Source: Streptomyces spectabilis (lineage in GTDB: Bacteria > Actinomycetota > Actinomycetes > Streptomycetales > Streptomycetaceae). Taken from it: 64,000 nt of DNA. This document shows positions 17,289-25,897 of the stretch, piece by piece. The position numbers were made by a program, and so were the translations under genes. Positions within the stretch are counted from its first letter, which is position 1. Each line of letters begins with the position of its first letter. The notes beneath the pieces were generated by a model. That model worked only from the letters and a program-made list of their open reading frames with translations. It did no database searches and was not told the origin of the DNA. The stretch covers positions 4,412,501 to 4,476,500 of the forward strand of contig NZ_CP023690.1 of NCBI RefSeq assembly GCF_008704795.1, read 5' to 3'.

Positions 17289-17885
17289 ATGGTAGATGCA
17301 GCTATGCGGGTGTCGCACCGGGAGCGGGACCAGGCGGTGGAGATCCTGCGGGTCGCGGCGGGTGACGGGCGGCTGACGGGGGCCGAGTTGGAGGAGCGGG
17401 TGGAGGCGGCGCTCGCGGCGCGGACGGTCGGTGACCTCAGGGACCTGACGGCGGACCTGCCGTGGGAGGGCATGCCGCCGCAGCCGGCCGAAGTGCTCCG
17501 GATAGACCAGCGCTTCGGGGAGGGCAAGCGGACGGGCGGGTGGCGGGTGCCGCGCCGGATGGAGGTGCGGCTGATGTTCACGGACCTGAAGCTGGACTTC
17601 ACGGAGGCCGTGATCGCGCACAGCACGCTGGAGATCGAGGTGGATCTGCGGATCGGCGGGAATCTGACGCTGGTCACGCCGCCGGGGGTCGTGGTCGACG
17701 CGGACGGGATCACCAAGAGCCGGGGCGAGATCAAACTCCCCCCGGTCCCGGGCCCGGAGACCCCCGTCCACCTGCGCGTCCTGCTGACCGGCACGTCGAC
17801 CGGCGGCGACATAGTGGCCCGCCCACCCCGCCGCCTCCCCTGGCAACGCCACCGCGCCAAGCCGGGTGCGGGCGACACGGGCTGA
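17289..17885 (+). CDS. DUF1707 (SHOCT-like) domain protein
   Basis: 198 residues from ATG 17289. Residues 8-60 are the DUF1707 module: M-R-V-S-H-R-E-R-D-Q-A-V-E-I-L, G-R-L-T-G-A-E-L-E-E-R-V, A-A-R-T-V-G-D-L-R-D-L-T-A-D-L. The rest is a beta-rich domain like the cell-wall-active C-terminal domain often fused to DUF1707 (repeated I-E-V-D-L-R-I-G-G-N-L). No membrane segment is present. Function not established. Confidence 0.85.
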   Translation: MVDAAMRVSHRERDQAVEILRVAAGDGRLTGAELEERVEAALAARTVGDLRDLTADLPWEGMPPQPAEVLRIDQRFGEGKRTGGWRVPRRMEVRLMFTDLKLDFTEAVIAHSTLEIEVDLRIGGNLTLVTPPGVVVDADGITKSRGEIKLPPVPGPETPVHLRVLLTGTSTGGDIVARPPRRLPWQRHRAKPGAGDTG

Positions 17886-17987
17886 CCCTGAAATCATGCA
17901 AGCTCCCGCAAGTCAACTGCGAGGCCTGACTGGTTGCGGGCAGGCTTGTGCCCGGAGACCATCTCCACGGCCAAGCAGGAGGTCACG

Positions 17988-18215
17988 ATGACACTGCACA
18001 TGCTTGGGAAGGACCCCGAGTCGCCCGACGGCAAGTCCGCGACGGTCTACTACGACGACGTGAAAGACCGATACCTGGTCCAAGGGCTGAAGGTACTCGA
18101 CAAGGAGCGGCTGTCGCAGATGGATCTCCCGGACCACGAGACCGTCGTGGAGATCCCGAAGTACATGGTGGCGTTCTTCCCGGAGGTGAACAGTGGTGGG
18201 GGAACCGACGTTTGA
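17988..18215 (+). CDS. Small hypothetical protein, first gene of a DUF6879/XRE module
   Basis: 75 residues from ATG 17988 with GGAGG eight bases upstream. No recognised domain; an acidic N-terminus is followed by Y-Y-D-D-V-K-D-R-Y-L-V-Q-G. Its end overlaps the DUF6879 gene by 23 bases, and the XRE regulator follows, so all three appear to be one operon. By position it is analogous to the DUF397 partners of the other two XRE modules, but shows no DUF397 motif. Confidence 0.75.
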   Translation: MTLHMLGKDPESPDGKSATVYYDDVKDRYLVQGLKVLDKERLSQMDLPDHETVVEIPKYMVAFFPEVNSGGGTDV

Positions 18216-18720
18216 GGACCTGTTCCGGCAGGCCAAGCACTCCGCCGTGCACTTGGAGATGCGGGACGGGTACATGCGGTCCGATCCGGAGTTCGTCGCC
18301 TGGTCCCGTGACCCTCACAGCGTTCCGGCGCGGCACGACCCGGTCTCGCGCCACTGGCTCGCGCTGATGAGGGAGACCACCGACCGTGGCGTCGCCGTAC
18401 GCCGGGCCCGGATCTTCTCGGAACCGATGAGCGACTACTTGCGGTTCGAGCACCACCTCACCGCGGGCAACGTGGGAGCAGGGGAACAGGTCCGCTGGCT
18501 GCCACGACGCAGGGCTTCGGACTTGGCGCTGCCTGGCAACGACTTCTGGCTCTTCGACGACGCGCTGGTCCTGTTCCTGCACTTCACGGGCGAGGGCGAA
18601 CTGTCCCCAGAGGGCGACGAGGAGCGCACGCGTGACCCGGGCGTAGTGCGCCTCTGTTCCACGGCCTTCGAGTCCGTATGGGACCGCGCCATCCCGCATG
18701 AGGAGTACAGGCCGGTGTGA
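18193..18720 (+). CDS. DUF6879 family protein
   Basis: 175 residues from GTG 18193 with GGAGG six bases upstream. It has the DUF6879 pattern F-E-D-L-F-R-Q-A-K-H-S-A-V-H-L-E-M-R-D-G-Y, R-A-R-I-F-S-E-P, and D-F-W-L-F-D-D near residue 117. These proteins are regularly encoded beside XRE/DUF5753 regulators in Streptomyces and probably act with them; mechanism unknown. Seventeen bases separate it from the regulator. Confidence 0.85.
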   Translation: MVGEPTFEDLFRQAKHSAVHLEMRDGYMRSDPEFVAWSRDPHSVPARHDPVSRHWLALMRETTDRGVAVRRARIFSEPMSDYLRFEHHLTAGNVGAGEQVRWLPRRRASDLALPGNDFWLFDDALVLFLHFTGEGELSPEGDEERTRDPGVVRLCSTAFESVWDRAIPHEEYRPV

Positions 18721-18737
18721 TCCGGGCCTGATGTTCC

Positions 18738-19589
18738 ATGCCGCCACTGCCACCGTCCAGCATCCAGCAGGCCCGCGCGGCTCTCGGCGGGCGTCTTCGC
18801 GACATCCGCAAGGACGCCGGCCTGACCGCTCGGGCCCTGGCAGCGGCAGCCGGATGGCATGAATCGAAGAGCTCCCGGCTTGAGAACGGCAAGACGTCGC
18901 CGTCCGACGCCGACATTCGCATCTGGACGAGTATCTGCCGGGCAGAGGAGCAGACGGCGGATCTCATCGCGACGGCCCGCGGCATCGACGGCATGTACGT
19001 CGAATGGCGCCGCATGGAGCGAGCCGGACTCAGACGTGTCCAGGAGTCCGTGCTCCCGCTGTACGAGCGAACGCTTTGGTTTCGCTTCTACCAGTCGCAA
19101 GTCGTTCCCGGCCTGCTGCAGACCGCGGACTACACGCATGCGGTCCTCACCACGCTCGTCGCCCTGCGCAGCGCCCCCGACGACATCGAGGAAGCCGTAT
19201 CGGCCCGCATGGGGCGTCAGCACGTGCTCCGCTCCGGCGGACGCCGGTTCGCCTTCGTGATCGAGGAGTGGGTTCTCCGATCGGTCATCGGCAGCCCGAA
19301 CGTCATGGTGAACCAGCTCCGCCACCTGATCGGCATGACGTCGGTTCCCATGCTGAGCCTGGGTGTTGTCCCTATGGGTGTCACACGCGGAAATGCGTGG
19401 CCGTGTGAATCCTTCTCCATGTACGACGACAAGCAGGTCGCTTGCGAACTGGTCTCAGCAGGTCTGACGGTGACGCAGCCGTGCGAGATCGCCGAGTACG
19501 CCAGGACCTTCGCCGAGCTGGCAGGAATCGCTGTCTACGGCGCGTCTGCCAGAAATCTCATCACAGAGGCGATCGACGCCATCAGGTGA
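18738..19589 (+). CDS. XRE-family regulator with DUF5753 domain
   Basis: 283 residues from ATG 18738. Helix-turn-helix at about residues 16-65 (S-S-R-L-E-N-G-K-T), then DUF5753 with V-V-P-G-L-L-Q-T-A-D-Y-T and V-V-P-M-G-V. Third such regulator within 16 kb, here with DUF6879 as partner instead of DUF397. Cotranscribed with the two preceding small genes. Confidence 0.9.
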   Translation: MPPLPPSSIQQARAALGGRLRDIRKDAGLTARALAAAAGWHESKSSRLENGKTSPSDADIRIWTSICRAEEQTADLIATARGIDGMYVEWRRMERAGLRRVQESVLPLYERTLWFRFYQSQVVPGLLQTADYTHAVLTTLVALRSAPDDIEEAVSARMGRQHVLRSGGRRFAFVIEEWVLRSVIGSPNVMVNQLRHLIGMTSVPMLSLGVVPMGVTRGNAWPCESFSMYDDKQVACELVSAGLTVTQPCEIAEYARTFAELAGIAVYGASARNLITEAIDAIR

Positions 19590-19829
19590 AGCTACGCAAG
19601 TCCGTAGAAGTTCATTGAGCGCCGACTCTCCCCTTCCATACCTTCAAAACATGCCCCAGAAATCAATGGGTTGAAGGAACGAGGCGACGACACCGACAAC
19701 ACCGACATCGAAGACGGTGACGGCCAGGGCGGTGGCGGCTCACCCGGCCATTGACCACACCCGAGCAACTCGGCCCCCGGCCCCGGCTGGGGGCACCCGC
19801 CACCATCGTTTCGCCGGTCAGGAAGGCAC

Positions 19830-20311
19830 TTGCCAGTGCATCTGCTGTGCGTGGACTGGGACTTCTTCTTTCCCGTTTCCACGAGGCGGGCGTTGAACTG
19901 CCCCGCTGTCACGGGTACGAGGACTTCTGGGACCGCTTCACCCTCGCCCCCGCCGCCACCGTTTGGTACGCGGACTCCAACGCGTGGGCCGCCCATGTCT
20001 TCCCCTCCGACATCGGAGGGCAAGGCTGCTGGACCAGCGTCCATTTGGCCAGGCCCACAGAAGAGCCCGTTATCCCCGTGAGCATGAGCATCGACAGCGG
20101 GGAAGCCCCGACCGTCACGTTCGAGGCGGTCTTCGTATGCCGTTCCCGTGCCTGGGTTCCAAGCTGGTGCGACCACCAGTTCACGGAGTTTCTTGAAGCT
20201 TGTCCAGCACGACTGGTTGAGCACCCCGAGAACGTGTGGAGGCATCCTCGCGACGATGTTGAGCGCATGGAGCGGTTGTCCACGCGAACGGGTCAATTCA
20301 AGCACCGATGA
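19830..20311 (+). pseudogene. Broken gene of a C-V-D-W-D-F-F-F-P family, frameshifted and internally deleted
   Basis: The start of a recognisable Streptomyces protein family (L-L-C-V-D-W-D-F-F-F-P-V) is read in one frame from 19830. The continuation G-Y-E-D-F-W-D-R-F, Y-A-D-S-N-A-W-A-A-H and V-F-V-C-R-S-R-A-W-V-P-S-W is read in another frame up to 20311. From memory intact relatives are much longer and have a D-W-G-H segment and a D-A-H-H-D segment between these blocks; both are missing here. A deletion scar near 19875 with a frame change explains this. A TTG-started frame from 19751 could still make a 186-residue product. Confidence 0.6.
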
Positions 20312-20374
20312 CGACATGAGCGGACCGACCAGGGCCTCTCAGCAGTCCTCTTGAACTCCCGCAGGGGGCGACCG

Positions 20375-20860
20375 TTGCACCACCACGGATACCTGTGGGC
20401 GGGCCCGAAACAGCGCTTCGACGACGAGGCCCTGCGGCGGCCCGCGCACCCCGACCCGCCCCCGCCCGGGAGCCGGCCCGAGCTGGTCCAGCGGCACCGC
20501 GAAGTGGCCGCCGAGTTTCCCAGGACGGACCTGCCGCCGCTGGAGACGGCCTACTGGCTGGTCAAACCGGCGGGCCTGGTCAGGGGAACATGGCAGGCAC
20601 CGCAGGACGCGGCCCGCTGGCTCTCCGGTCAACTGGCCGCCCATGCGGAGCGTTTCGCCTCCTCGGCGGAGCGCAGCCCCACGCGCCTGAAGGCACTGGA
20701 GCACTCCGCCGCCGCACGGCTCGCGCGGGGCGGCGACGTCTCCCACGGCTTCTACCTGGAACGCCCCACGTTCCTGTCACTGGCCCTGGTGTGCTGCACC
20801 CCGAACCACGCGATGCCGCACCTTGCGTGCCCCCTCTCACTAGAGGTGGGCAGCGGCTGA
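20375..20860 (+). CDS. Conserved hypothetical protein next to the broken gene
   Basis: 161 residues from TTG 20375, chosen for AGGGGG ten bases upstream; TTG 20351 is an alternative. It begins H-H-H-G-Y-L-W-A-G-P-K-Q-R-F-D and ends G-F-Y-L-E-R-P-T-F-L-S-L-A-L-V-C-C. I recognise it as a Streptomyces-restricted family but know no function. It may once have been paired with the upstream broken gene. Confidence 0.6.
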   Translation: MHHHGYLWAGPKQRFDDEALRRPAHPDPPPPGSRPELVQRHREVAAEFPRTDLPPLETAYWLVKPAGLVRGTWQAPQDAARWLSGQLAAHAERFASSAERSPTRLKALEHSAAARLARGGDVSHGFYLERPTFLSLALVCCTPNHAMPHLACPLSLEVGSG

Positions 20861-20978
20861 GGCTGGGCTTCCGGTTCTGATTGTTCAAGGTTGTGCAACC
20901 CTCTCGTCACCTCGGCTGTCTCTTCTCTGTCGGCTCTGATCAACGTGATCCGAAGGGCCACCAGTCACAGGAGGAACA

Positions 20979-22430
20979 GTGCGTCGCTCCCTCGTCGTCG
21001 CCATCGCGGCCGCCGCCATCGCCGCGCCGCTGGCGATAGGCACCGGCACCGCGTCCGCCGCGCCCAAGGCGAAGGCGGCCACGGCGCCGGTCGTCGACTT
21101 CAACAAGGACGGCTACGCCGACCTCGTGCTCGGCGCGGCGAACGCGACGGTCGGCGGGAAGCAGGAAGCCGGGTACGTGGCCGTCGTGTACGGGTCCAAG
21201 AGCGGGGCCGGGCAGGCGCACCGGAAGGTCGTCGACCGGGCCGGCGCCGGGGTGCCCGGGGACGTCACCGAGTACGGACGCTTCGGCAAGGAGCTGACCG
21301 CCGCCGACCTCGACGGGGACGGGTACACGGACCTGGTCGTCGGCGCCGCCTCGGGCGGCACGGTGGTGCTGTGGGGCTCCGCCGCCGGGCTCACGGACGC
21401 CGCCGCCGAACTGCCGGGCGCGGGCGGCTCCCTCGCCGTCGGTGACTTCGACGGCGACGGGCACCGCGACCTGGTGACGCAGGAGTACAAGGCCGCGCCC
21501 GAGAGCGACGACACCGGCATGACCGTCTCGTACGGGCCGTTCACGCGCGGCGGCGAGGCGGCCAGGAAGGACGCGATCGGCTTCGGGTCGTTCCGCGAGC
21601 TCGGCGAGTTCGTCGCGGGCGATCTGGACGGCGACGGCGTCGACGACCTCGTCACCAGCCACGGCTTCGAGGACCGGGCGTACGGCAGCCGGTTCTGGAA
21701 GGGCGCCAAGTCCGGCCTCGGCCACACGTACAAGGGCCTCAAGGCGTCCGTGGGCGGTGCCGTCGCGGACGTGGACGGCGACGGCTACGGCGACTTCGTC
21801 ACCCGTGACAACGGCAGCAGCAACGAGGACCTCGACTCCGATGCGGGCACCGTCCGCGTCGACTACGGCAGCAAGGACGGGCCCGCCGCGACCCGCACCA
21901 CGAAGATCACCCAGGACAGCCCGGGCGTGCCCGGCGTCGGGGAGAGGGGCGGGTACGTCGGCGACGTGTACTACAGCGGCGACCAGTTCGGCGCCTCGAT
22001 CAGCGCGGGCGACGCCGACGGCGACGGCTACGCCGACATCGCCGTCGGCGTCCCCGGCGAGGACGTCACCGCCGCTAGAAAGAACGTTCTAGACAGCGGC
22101 AACATAGTTCTACTCAAGGGCGCCAAGAGCGGCCTCAGTGGCAAGGGCGCCCAGGCCTTCACCCAGACCACGCCCGGCGTCCCCGGCGCCTCCGAGAAGA
22201 GCGACAAGTTCGGCGCCGAAGTCCTGCTGTCCGACGTCAACGGCGACAAGAAGGCCGACCTGACCGTCACCGCCCCCTGGGAGGACGGCACATACCGGGA
22301 CTCCGGCGCCGCCTGGGTGTTCAAGGGCGCCGCCACCGGCCTGACGACGGCCGGGATCAGCTCCTTCGGCCCGGCCGCGCTCGGCGCGCCCGAGAAGGAC
22401 GCCCGCCTGGGCGAGCGCCTCGCGCGCTAG
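20979..22430 (+). CDS. Secreted FG-GAP repeat (integrin-like beta-propeller) protein 1
   Basis: 483 residues from GTG 20979 (GGAGGAAC upstream). A Sec signal peptide ends near residue 28 (A-S-A-A-P). The mature protein has about seven FG-GAP repeats, each with a calcium-binding D-x-D/N-x-D-G loop such as D-F-N-K-D-G-Y-A-D-L and D-V-D-G-D-G-Y-G-D-F. Expected to be an extracellular beta-propeller; ligand unknown. A short patch of rare codons lies at 22072-22118. It is followed 56 bases later by a close paralogue. Confidence 0.9.
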   Translation: MRRSLVVAIAAAAIAAPLAIGTGTASAAPKAKAATAPVVDFNKDGYADLVLGAANATVGGKQEAGYVAVVYGSKSGAGQAHRKVVDRAGAGVPGDVTEYGRFGKELTAADLDGDGYTDLVVGAASGGTVVLWGSAAGLTDAAAELPGAGGSLAVGDFDGDGHRDLVTQEYKAAPESDDTGMTVSYGPFTRGGEAARKDAIGFGSFRELGEFVAGDLDGDGVDDLVTSHGFEDRAYGSRFWKGAKSGLGHTYKGLKASVGGAVADVDGDGYGDFVTRDNGSSNEDLDSDAGTVRVDYGSKDGPAATRTTKITQDSPGVPGVGERGGYVGDVYYSGDQFGASISAGDADGDGYADIAVGVPGEDVTAARKNVLDSGNIVLLKGAKSGLSGKGAQAFTQTTPGVPGASEKSDKFGAEVLLSDVNGDKKADLTVTAPWEDGTYRDSGAAWVFKGAATGLTTAGISSFGPAALGAPEKDARLGERLAR

Positions 22431-22486
22431 CGCCCGCACCACCACCCCTGACACACCAGCTCCGTACGCACACCACAGGAGAAACC

Positions 22487-23950
22487 TTGCGCCGCTCCCT
22501 CATCGCAGCCGTCGCGGCGGCCGCGGTCGCCGCACCGCTCATGCTCACCGCGACGGGCACCGCGTCCGCCGCGCCCCGGCCCCCCAAGGCGCCGGTGACG
22601 GACTTCAACAAGGACGGGTACGCCGACCTCGCGATCAGCGCCGCGTACGGCACCGCCGGCGGAAAGAAGAACGCCGGGTACGTCGCCGTCGTGTACGGGT
22701 CCAAGAACGGGCCCGACCGCGCGCACCCGCGCATCATCGACCGCACCACCCAGGGCGTGCCCGGCGACGCCCGCGAGGACGACCAGTTCGGCGGCCAACT
22801 GGTCACCGGCGACTTCAACAAGGACGGCTACACCGACCTCGTCGTCGGCGGTCACCCCATGACCAAGGCGGTCCTCCTGTGGGGTTCCGCCGCCGGTCTG
22901 ACCGGGACCTCCGGCGAGGTCGCGAACGGCGCCTACGGCAACATCACGGCCGGTGACTTCGACGGCGACGGGAACCGCGACCTGGTGAACGAGGTCTACC
23001 CGGCGCACGACAACGACCGGGCCACCCTGTCCGTCTCCTACGGCCCGTTCACGGCCCAGGGCCACCCGGCCAGGAAGAAGGCCGTGCGCGTCCCCACGGA
23101 GCCCGGGCTCCTGGACGTGGTGGCCGGGGACCTGAACGGCGACGGCGTCGACGACCTCGTCACCAACGACGGCGACGAGGACGGGCCGTTCGCGAGCCGC
23201 TTCTGGAAGGGCACGCGCAACGGCCTCAGCGGCACCTCCGCGAAGGCCCTCAAGCCCTCCCGGGGCGGCGTCGTCGCGGACGTCGACGGCGACGGGTACG
23301 GCGACTTCGTCACCCGCGCGGTCAGCGGCGACGGCGAGGTGCAGTCCGACGACGAGGGCACCGTCCGCGTCGACTACGGCCACAAGAACGGGCCCGCCGC
23401 CACCCGCAGCGTGAAGATCACCCAGGACAGCCCGGGCGTGCCCGGCGCGGGCGAGCGGGGCGGCCCCATCCCCGGCGAGGGCGGCGAGTACCACCGCGGC
23501 GACCGGTTCGGCGCCGACCTCGGCGCGGGCGACGTCAACGGCGACGGCTACGCCGACATCGCCGTCGGCGTCCCCGGCGAGGACGTCAAGGCGGGCGCCG
23601 CCGAGGCCTACGACGCGGGCGGCGTCATCCTGCTCAAGGGCGCCAAGAGCGGCCTCAGCGGCAAGGGCTCCCAGGCCTTCACCCAGTCCACGGCGGGCGT
23701 GCCCGGCGTGTCCGAGACGGGCGACGGCTTCGGTAGCCGCGTCCTGCTCTCCGACGTCGACGGCGACAAGAAGGCCGACCTGACCGCCACCGCGTCCCAG
23801 GAGGACACCACCGTCCAGGACGTGGGCGCCGCCTGGGTCCTCAAGGGCACGAAGTCCGGCCTGACGGCCACCGGCAGCACGTCCTTCGGCCCGAACGCCC
23901 TCGGCGCCGCGACCGAGCGCGGCTACTTCGGGGCGTGGCTGGGCCGCTGA
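22487..23950 (+). CDS. Secreted FG-GAP repeat protein 2, tandem paralogue
   Basis: 487 residues from TTG 22487 with CAGGAG upstream. Same architecture as the preceding protein: signal peptide ending in A-S-A-A-P, then about seven calcium-loop FG-GAP repeats. Whole blocks such as I-T-Q-D-S-P-G-V-P-G and L-L-K-G-A-K-S-G-L-S-G-K-G are identical, so the pair arose by tandem duplication. Both probably share one transcript. Confidence 0.9.
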   Translation: MRRSLIAAVAAAAVAAPLMLTATGTASAAPRPPKAPVTDFNKDGYADLAISAAYGTAGGKKNAGYVAVVYGSKNGPDRAHPRIIDRTTQGVPGDAREDDQFGGQLVTGDFNKDGYTDLVVGGHPMTKAVLLWGSAAGLTGTSGEVANGAYGNITAGDFDGDGNRDLVNEVYPAHDNDRATLSVSYGPFTAQGHPARKKAVRVPTEPGLLDVVAGDLNGDGVDDLVTNDGDEDGPFASRFWKGTRNGLSGTSAKALKPSRGGVVADVDGDGYGDFVTRAVSGDGEVQSDDEGTVRVDYGHKNGPAATRSVKITQDSPGVPGAGERGGPIPGEGGEYHRGDRFGADLGAGDVNGDGYADIAVGVPGEDVKAGAAEAYDAGGVILLKGAKSGLSGKGSQAFTQSTAGVPGVSETGDGFGSRVLLSDVDGDKKADLTATASQEDTTVQDVGAAWVLKGTKSGLTATGSTSFGPNALGAATERGYFGAWLGR

Positions 23951-23960
23951 CGCCTCCGGC

Positions 23961-24557
23961 TCAACCGGCGCGCGCCTCCAGCGAGTCCAGCCACGCGGTG
24001 AGGCGCGCGCCCTCCCGGGTCATGATCTCCGGGTCCCGCAGGGCGTTGGCCAGGAGCGACATGCCCTGGTACGCGGAGACGAAGGTGACGGCCAGGGCGT
24101 CGGGGTCCGGCAGGGCCAGGGCGCGGAACTGGTCCGCGGCCCAGTCGAGGAGGCGCCGGATCACCGCGGCGGCCGCCGCGTCGAGGACCCCGTCGGCACG
24201 CTTGTCGAGTTCGACGGCCAGCGTGCCAGTGGGGCAGCCGAGCCGCGCGGCGACCTCGCGCCGCTCGACCCACGCCGCGACGAGGGCCTTGAGGCGCTCG
24301 CGCGGGTCCGGCAGCTCGTCGAGCCCCGCCGTGATCTCGTCCAGGCGCGTGCTGTGCTCGGAAAGGGCGGCGCGGACCAGCTCGTCCTTGGTCTTGAAGT
24401 AGTAGTAGACGTTCCCGACGGGCACGTCCGCCGCGCGCGCGATGTCGGCGAGCGTGGTGCGTTCGACGCCCTGCTCGTGCAGCACCTGGGCGGCCGCGGC
24501 AGCGAGCCGCCGCCGCTTGTCGGCCCCACGCGCCCTCGGCTTCACTGAGTCGGTCAC
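23961..24557 (-). CDS. TetR-family repressor, divergent from an NmrA-like gene
   Basis: 198 residues from GTG 24557. N-terminal TetR helix-turn-helix (T-L-A-D-I-A-R-A-A-D-V-P-V-G-N-V-Y-Y-Y-F-K-T-K), then an all-helical ligand domain. Reading could start at 24623, but that would run across the likely operator. It almost certainly represses itself and the divergent reductase at 24650 through the site at 24612. Confidence 0.9.
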   Translation of the reverse strand: MTDSVKPRARGADKRRRLAAAAAQVLHEQGVERTTLADIARAADVPVGNVYYYFKTKDELVRAALSEHSTRLDEITAGLDELPDPRERLKALVAAWVERREVAARLGCPTGTLAVELDKRADGVLDAAAAAVIRRLLDWAADQFRALALPDPDALAVTFVSAYQGMSLLANALRDPEIMTREGARLTAWLDSLEARAG

Positions 24558-24611
24558 CCGACTAACTATAGGCAGGCGGCGAACGACCGTGCTACGGTCA
24601 CACCCATCGAG

Positions 24612-24631
24612 TAAGTCAGTCAACTAACTAA
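24612..24631. promoter_or_regulatory. Probable TetR operator in the tetR/NmrA divergent region
   Basis: TAAGTCAGTCAACTAACTAA, an imperfect palindrome rich in AGTNAGT/ACTNACT half-sites. It sits 18 bases before the NmrA start. A related ACTAACTATAG lies at 24561-24571. Unlike the regulon operator elsewhere in the window. Confidence 0.6.
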
Positions 24632-24649
24632 CTAATTCCGGGAGACTCC

Positions 24650-25495
24650 ATGATCGTGGTGACGGGTGCGACGGGCAACATCGGCCGGACGCTGGTTCCC
24701 CTGCTGGCCGACGCGGGCGAGGAGGTCGTCGCGGTGTCGCGGCGGGACCGCTCCGCGGACCTGCCCGCCGGCGTGCGGCACGCCCGTGCGGACGTCGGGG
24801 ACGCGGCGGGCATGCGGCCGGTCCTGGACGGCGCGGACGCGCTCTTCCTCCTGCTCGGCGGGGAGTTGAACAGCCGCGGCGAGAGCCCGGAGGCCCTCGT
24901 CGAGGCGGCCGCGCGGGGCGGGGTCAAGCGGATCGTCCTGGTGTCGTCGCAGCTCAACTCCACCCGCCCCGAGGCTCCTTCGCACGCGCGCCTGCGGGAC
25001 TTCGAGGCCGCCGTGCGCGGCTCGGGGCTCGGCTTCACGGTCCTGCGCCCGGGCGGCTTCGCCTCGAACGCCCTCGCGTGGGCCGGGGCGGTCCGCGCCG
25101 AGCGCACGGTCCACGCCCCGTTCGCCGACGTGGCGCTGCCCGTCGTGGACCCGGCGGACATCGCGGAGGTGGCGGCGGCCGCGCTGCGCGAGGACGGGCA
25201 CGCGGGGCGTACGTACGAGCTGACCGGGCCGGAGGCCGTCAGCCCGCGCCGGCAGGCCGAGGCGATCGCTCACGTCCTGGGCGAGGAGGTGGCGTTCGTG
25301 GAGCTGTCCCGCGAGCAGGCCCACGCCCACCTGGCGCGGTTCATGCCGGAGGAGGTCATCGGCGGGACCCTGGACGTCCTCGGTGTCCCGCTGCCCGCCG
25401 AGCGGCAGGTCAGCGGCGACGTGGAGCGGGTCATCGGCCGTCCGGCCCGCTCGTTCGCCCAGTGGGCGGCGCGCAACGCGGCCGCCTTCCGGTAG
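24650..25495 (+). CDS. NmrA/QOR2-like atypical SDR
   Basis: 281 residues from ATG 24650 (GGGAGA upstream). The N-terminal G-A-T-G-N-I-G-R loop binds NAD(P). No Y-x-x-x-K catalytic pair is seen, as usual for NmrA-type proteins, which reduce quinones or sense redox state. Control by the divergent TetR suggests induction by an electrophile or quinone; that is inference. Confidence 0.87.
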   Translation: MIVVTGATGNIGRTLVPLLADAGEEVVAVSRRDRSADLPAGVRHARADVGDAAGMRPVLDGADALFLLLGGELNSRGESPEALVEAAARGGVKRIVLVSSQLNSTRPEAPSHARLRDFEAAVRGSGLGFTVLRPGGFASNALAWAGAVRAERTVHAPFADVALPVVDPADIAEVAAAALREDGHAGRTYELTGPEAVSPRRQAEAIAHVLGEEVAFVELSREQAHAHLARFMPEEVIGGTLDVLGVPLPAERQVSGDVERVIGRPARSFAQWAARNAAAFR

Positions 25496-25498
25496 CGG

Positions 25499-25897
25499 CT
25501 AGCCCCACACCCGCGAGCACAGGACCAGGTGGTAGCCGTCCGGGTCGGTGACCGTCACGCCGTACTCGTCCCAGTACGGGTTGTGCGCGGCGACCCGGGT
25601 GCCGCCCGCCGCGACCAGGCGGTCCACCAGGGCCTCGGCCACCGGCTCGCCCAGGTAGACCACGAACAGGTCGTCCACCGTCGGGGTCGGGTCCAGCGGC
25701 TTCTCGGGGTCGTGGGTCAGCTCGAAGTGCCAGGAGCCGCCCTGCGGGCCGACCATCAGCAGGTCGTGCTTGCCGGGGACGCGCTCGGTGGACCGCCACA
25801 GGACGGCGAGGCCGAGTGCGTCCACGTAGAAGCGCTCGGCGGCGGCGAGGTCCCGCGAGGGGCGGGCCACGCGCACGTGCGTCGTCGCGTCGATCAT
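25499..25897 (-). CDS. VOC family protein
   Basis: 132 residues from ATG 25897. Glyoxalase-fold halves: R-P-S-R-D-L-A-A-A-E-R-F-Y-V-D-A-L-G-L and V-T-D-P-D-G-Y-H-L-V-L. Start overlaps the end of the cupin gene by four bases, so the two are translated together. Convergent with the NmrA gene. Substrate unknown. Confidence 0.85.
   Translation of the reverse strand: MIDATTHVRVARPSRDLAAAERFYVDALGLAVLWRSTERVPGKHDLLMVGPQGGSWHFELTHDPEKPLDPTPTVDDLFVVYLGEPVAEALVDRLVAAGGTRVAAHNPYWDEYGVTVTDPDGYHLVLCSRVWG

Noticed and set aside
19592..20317. A leftward 241-residue frame over the broken gene
   Set aside because: The family motifs C-V-D-W-D-F-F-F-P and V-C-R-S lie on the other strand; this frame is a shadow.
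24612..24631. Including the tetR/NmrA site in the 17-bp regulon
   Set aside because: It has AGTNAGT-type half-sites and lacks the TGACG-N3-CGTCA core, so it belongs to its own TetR.
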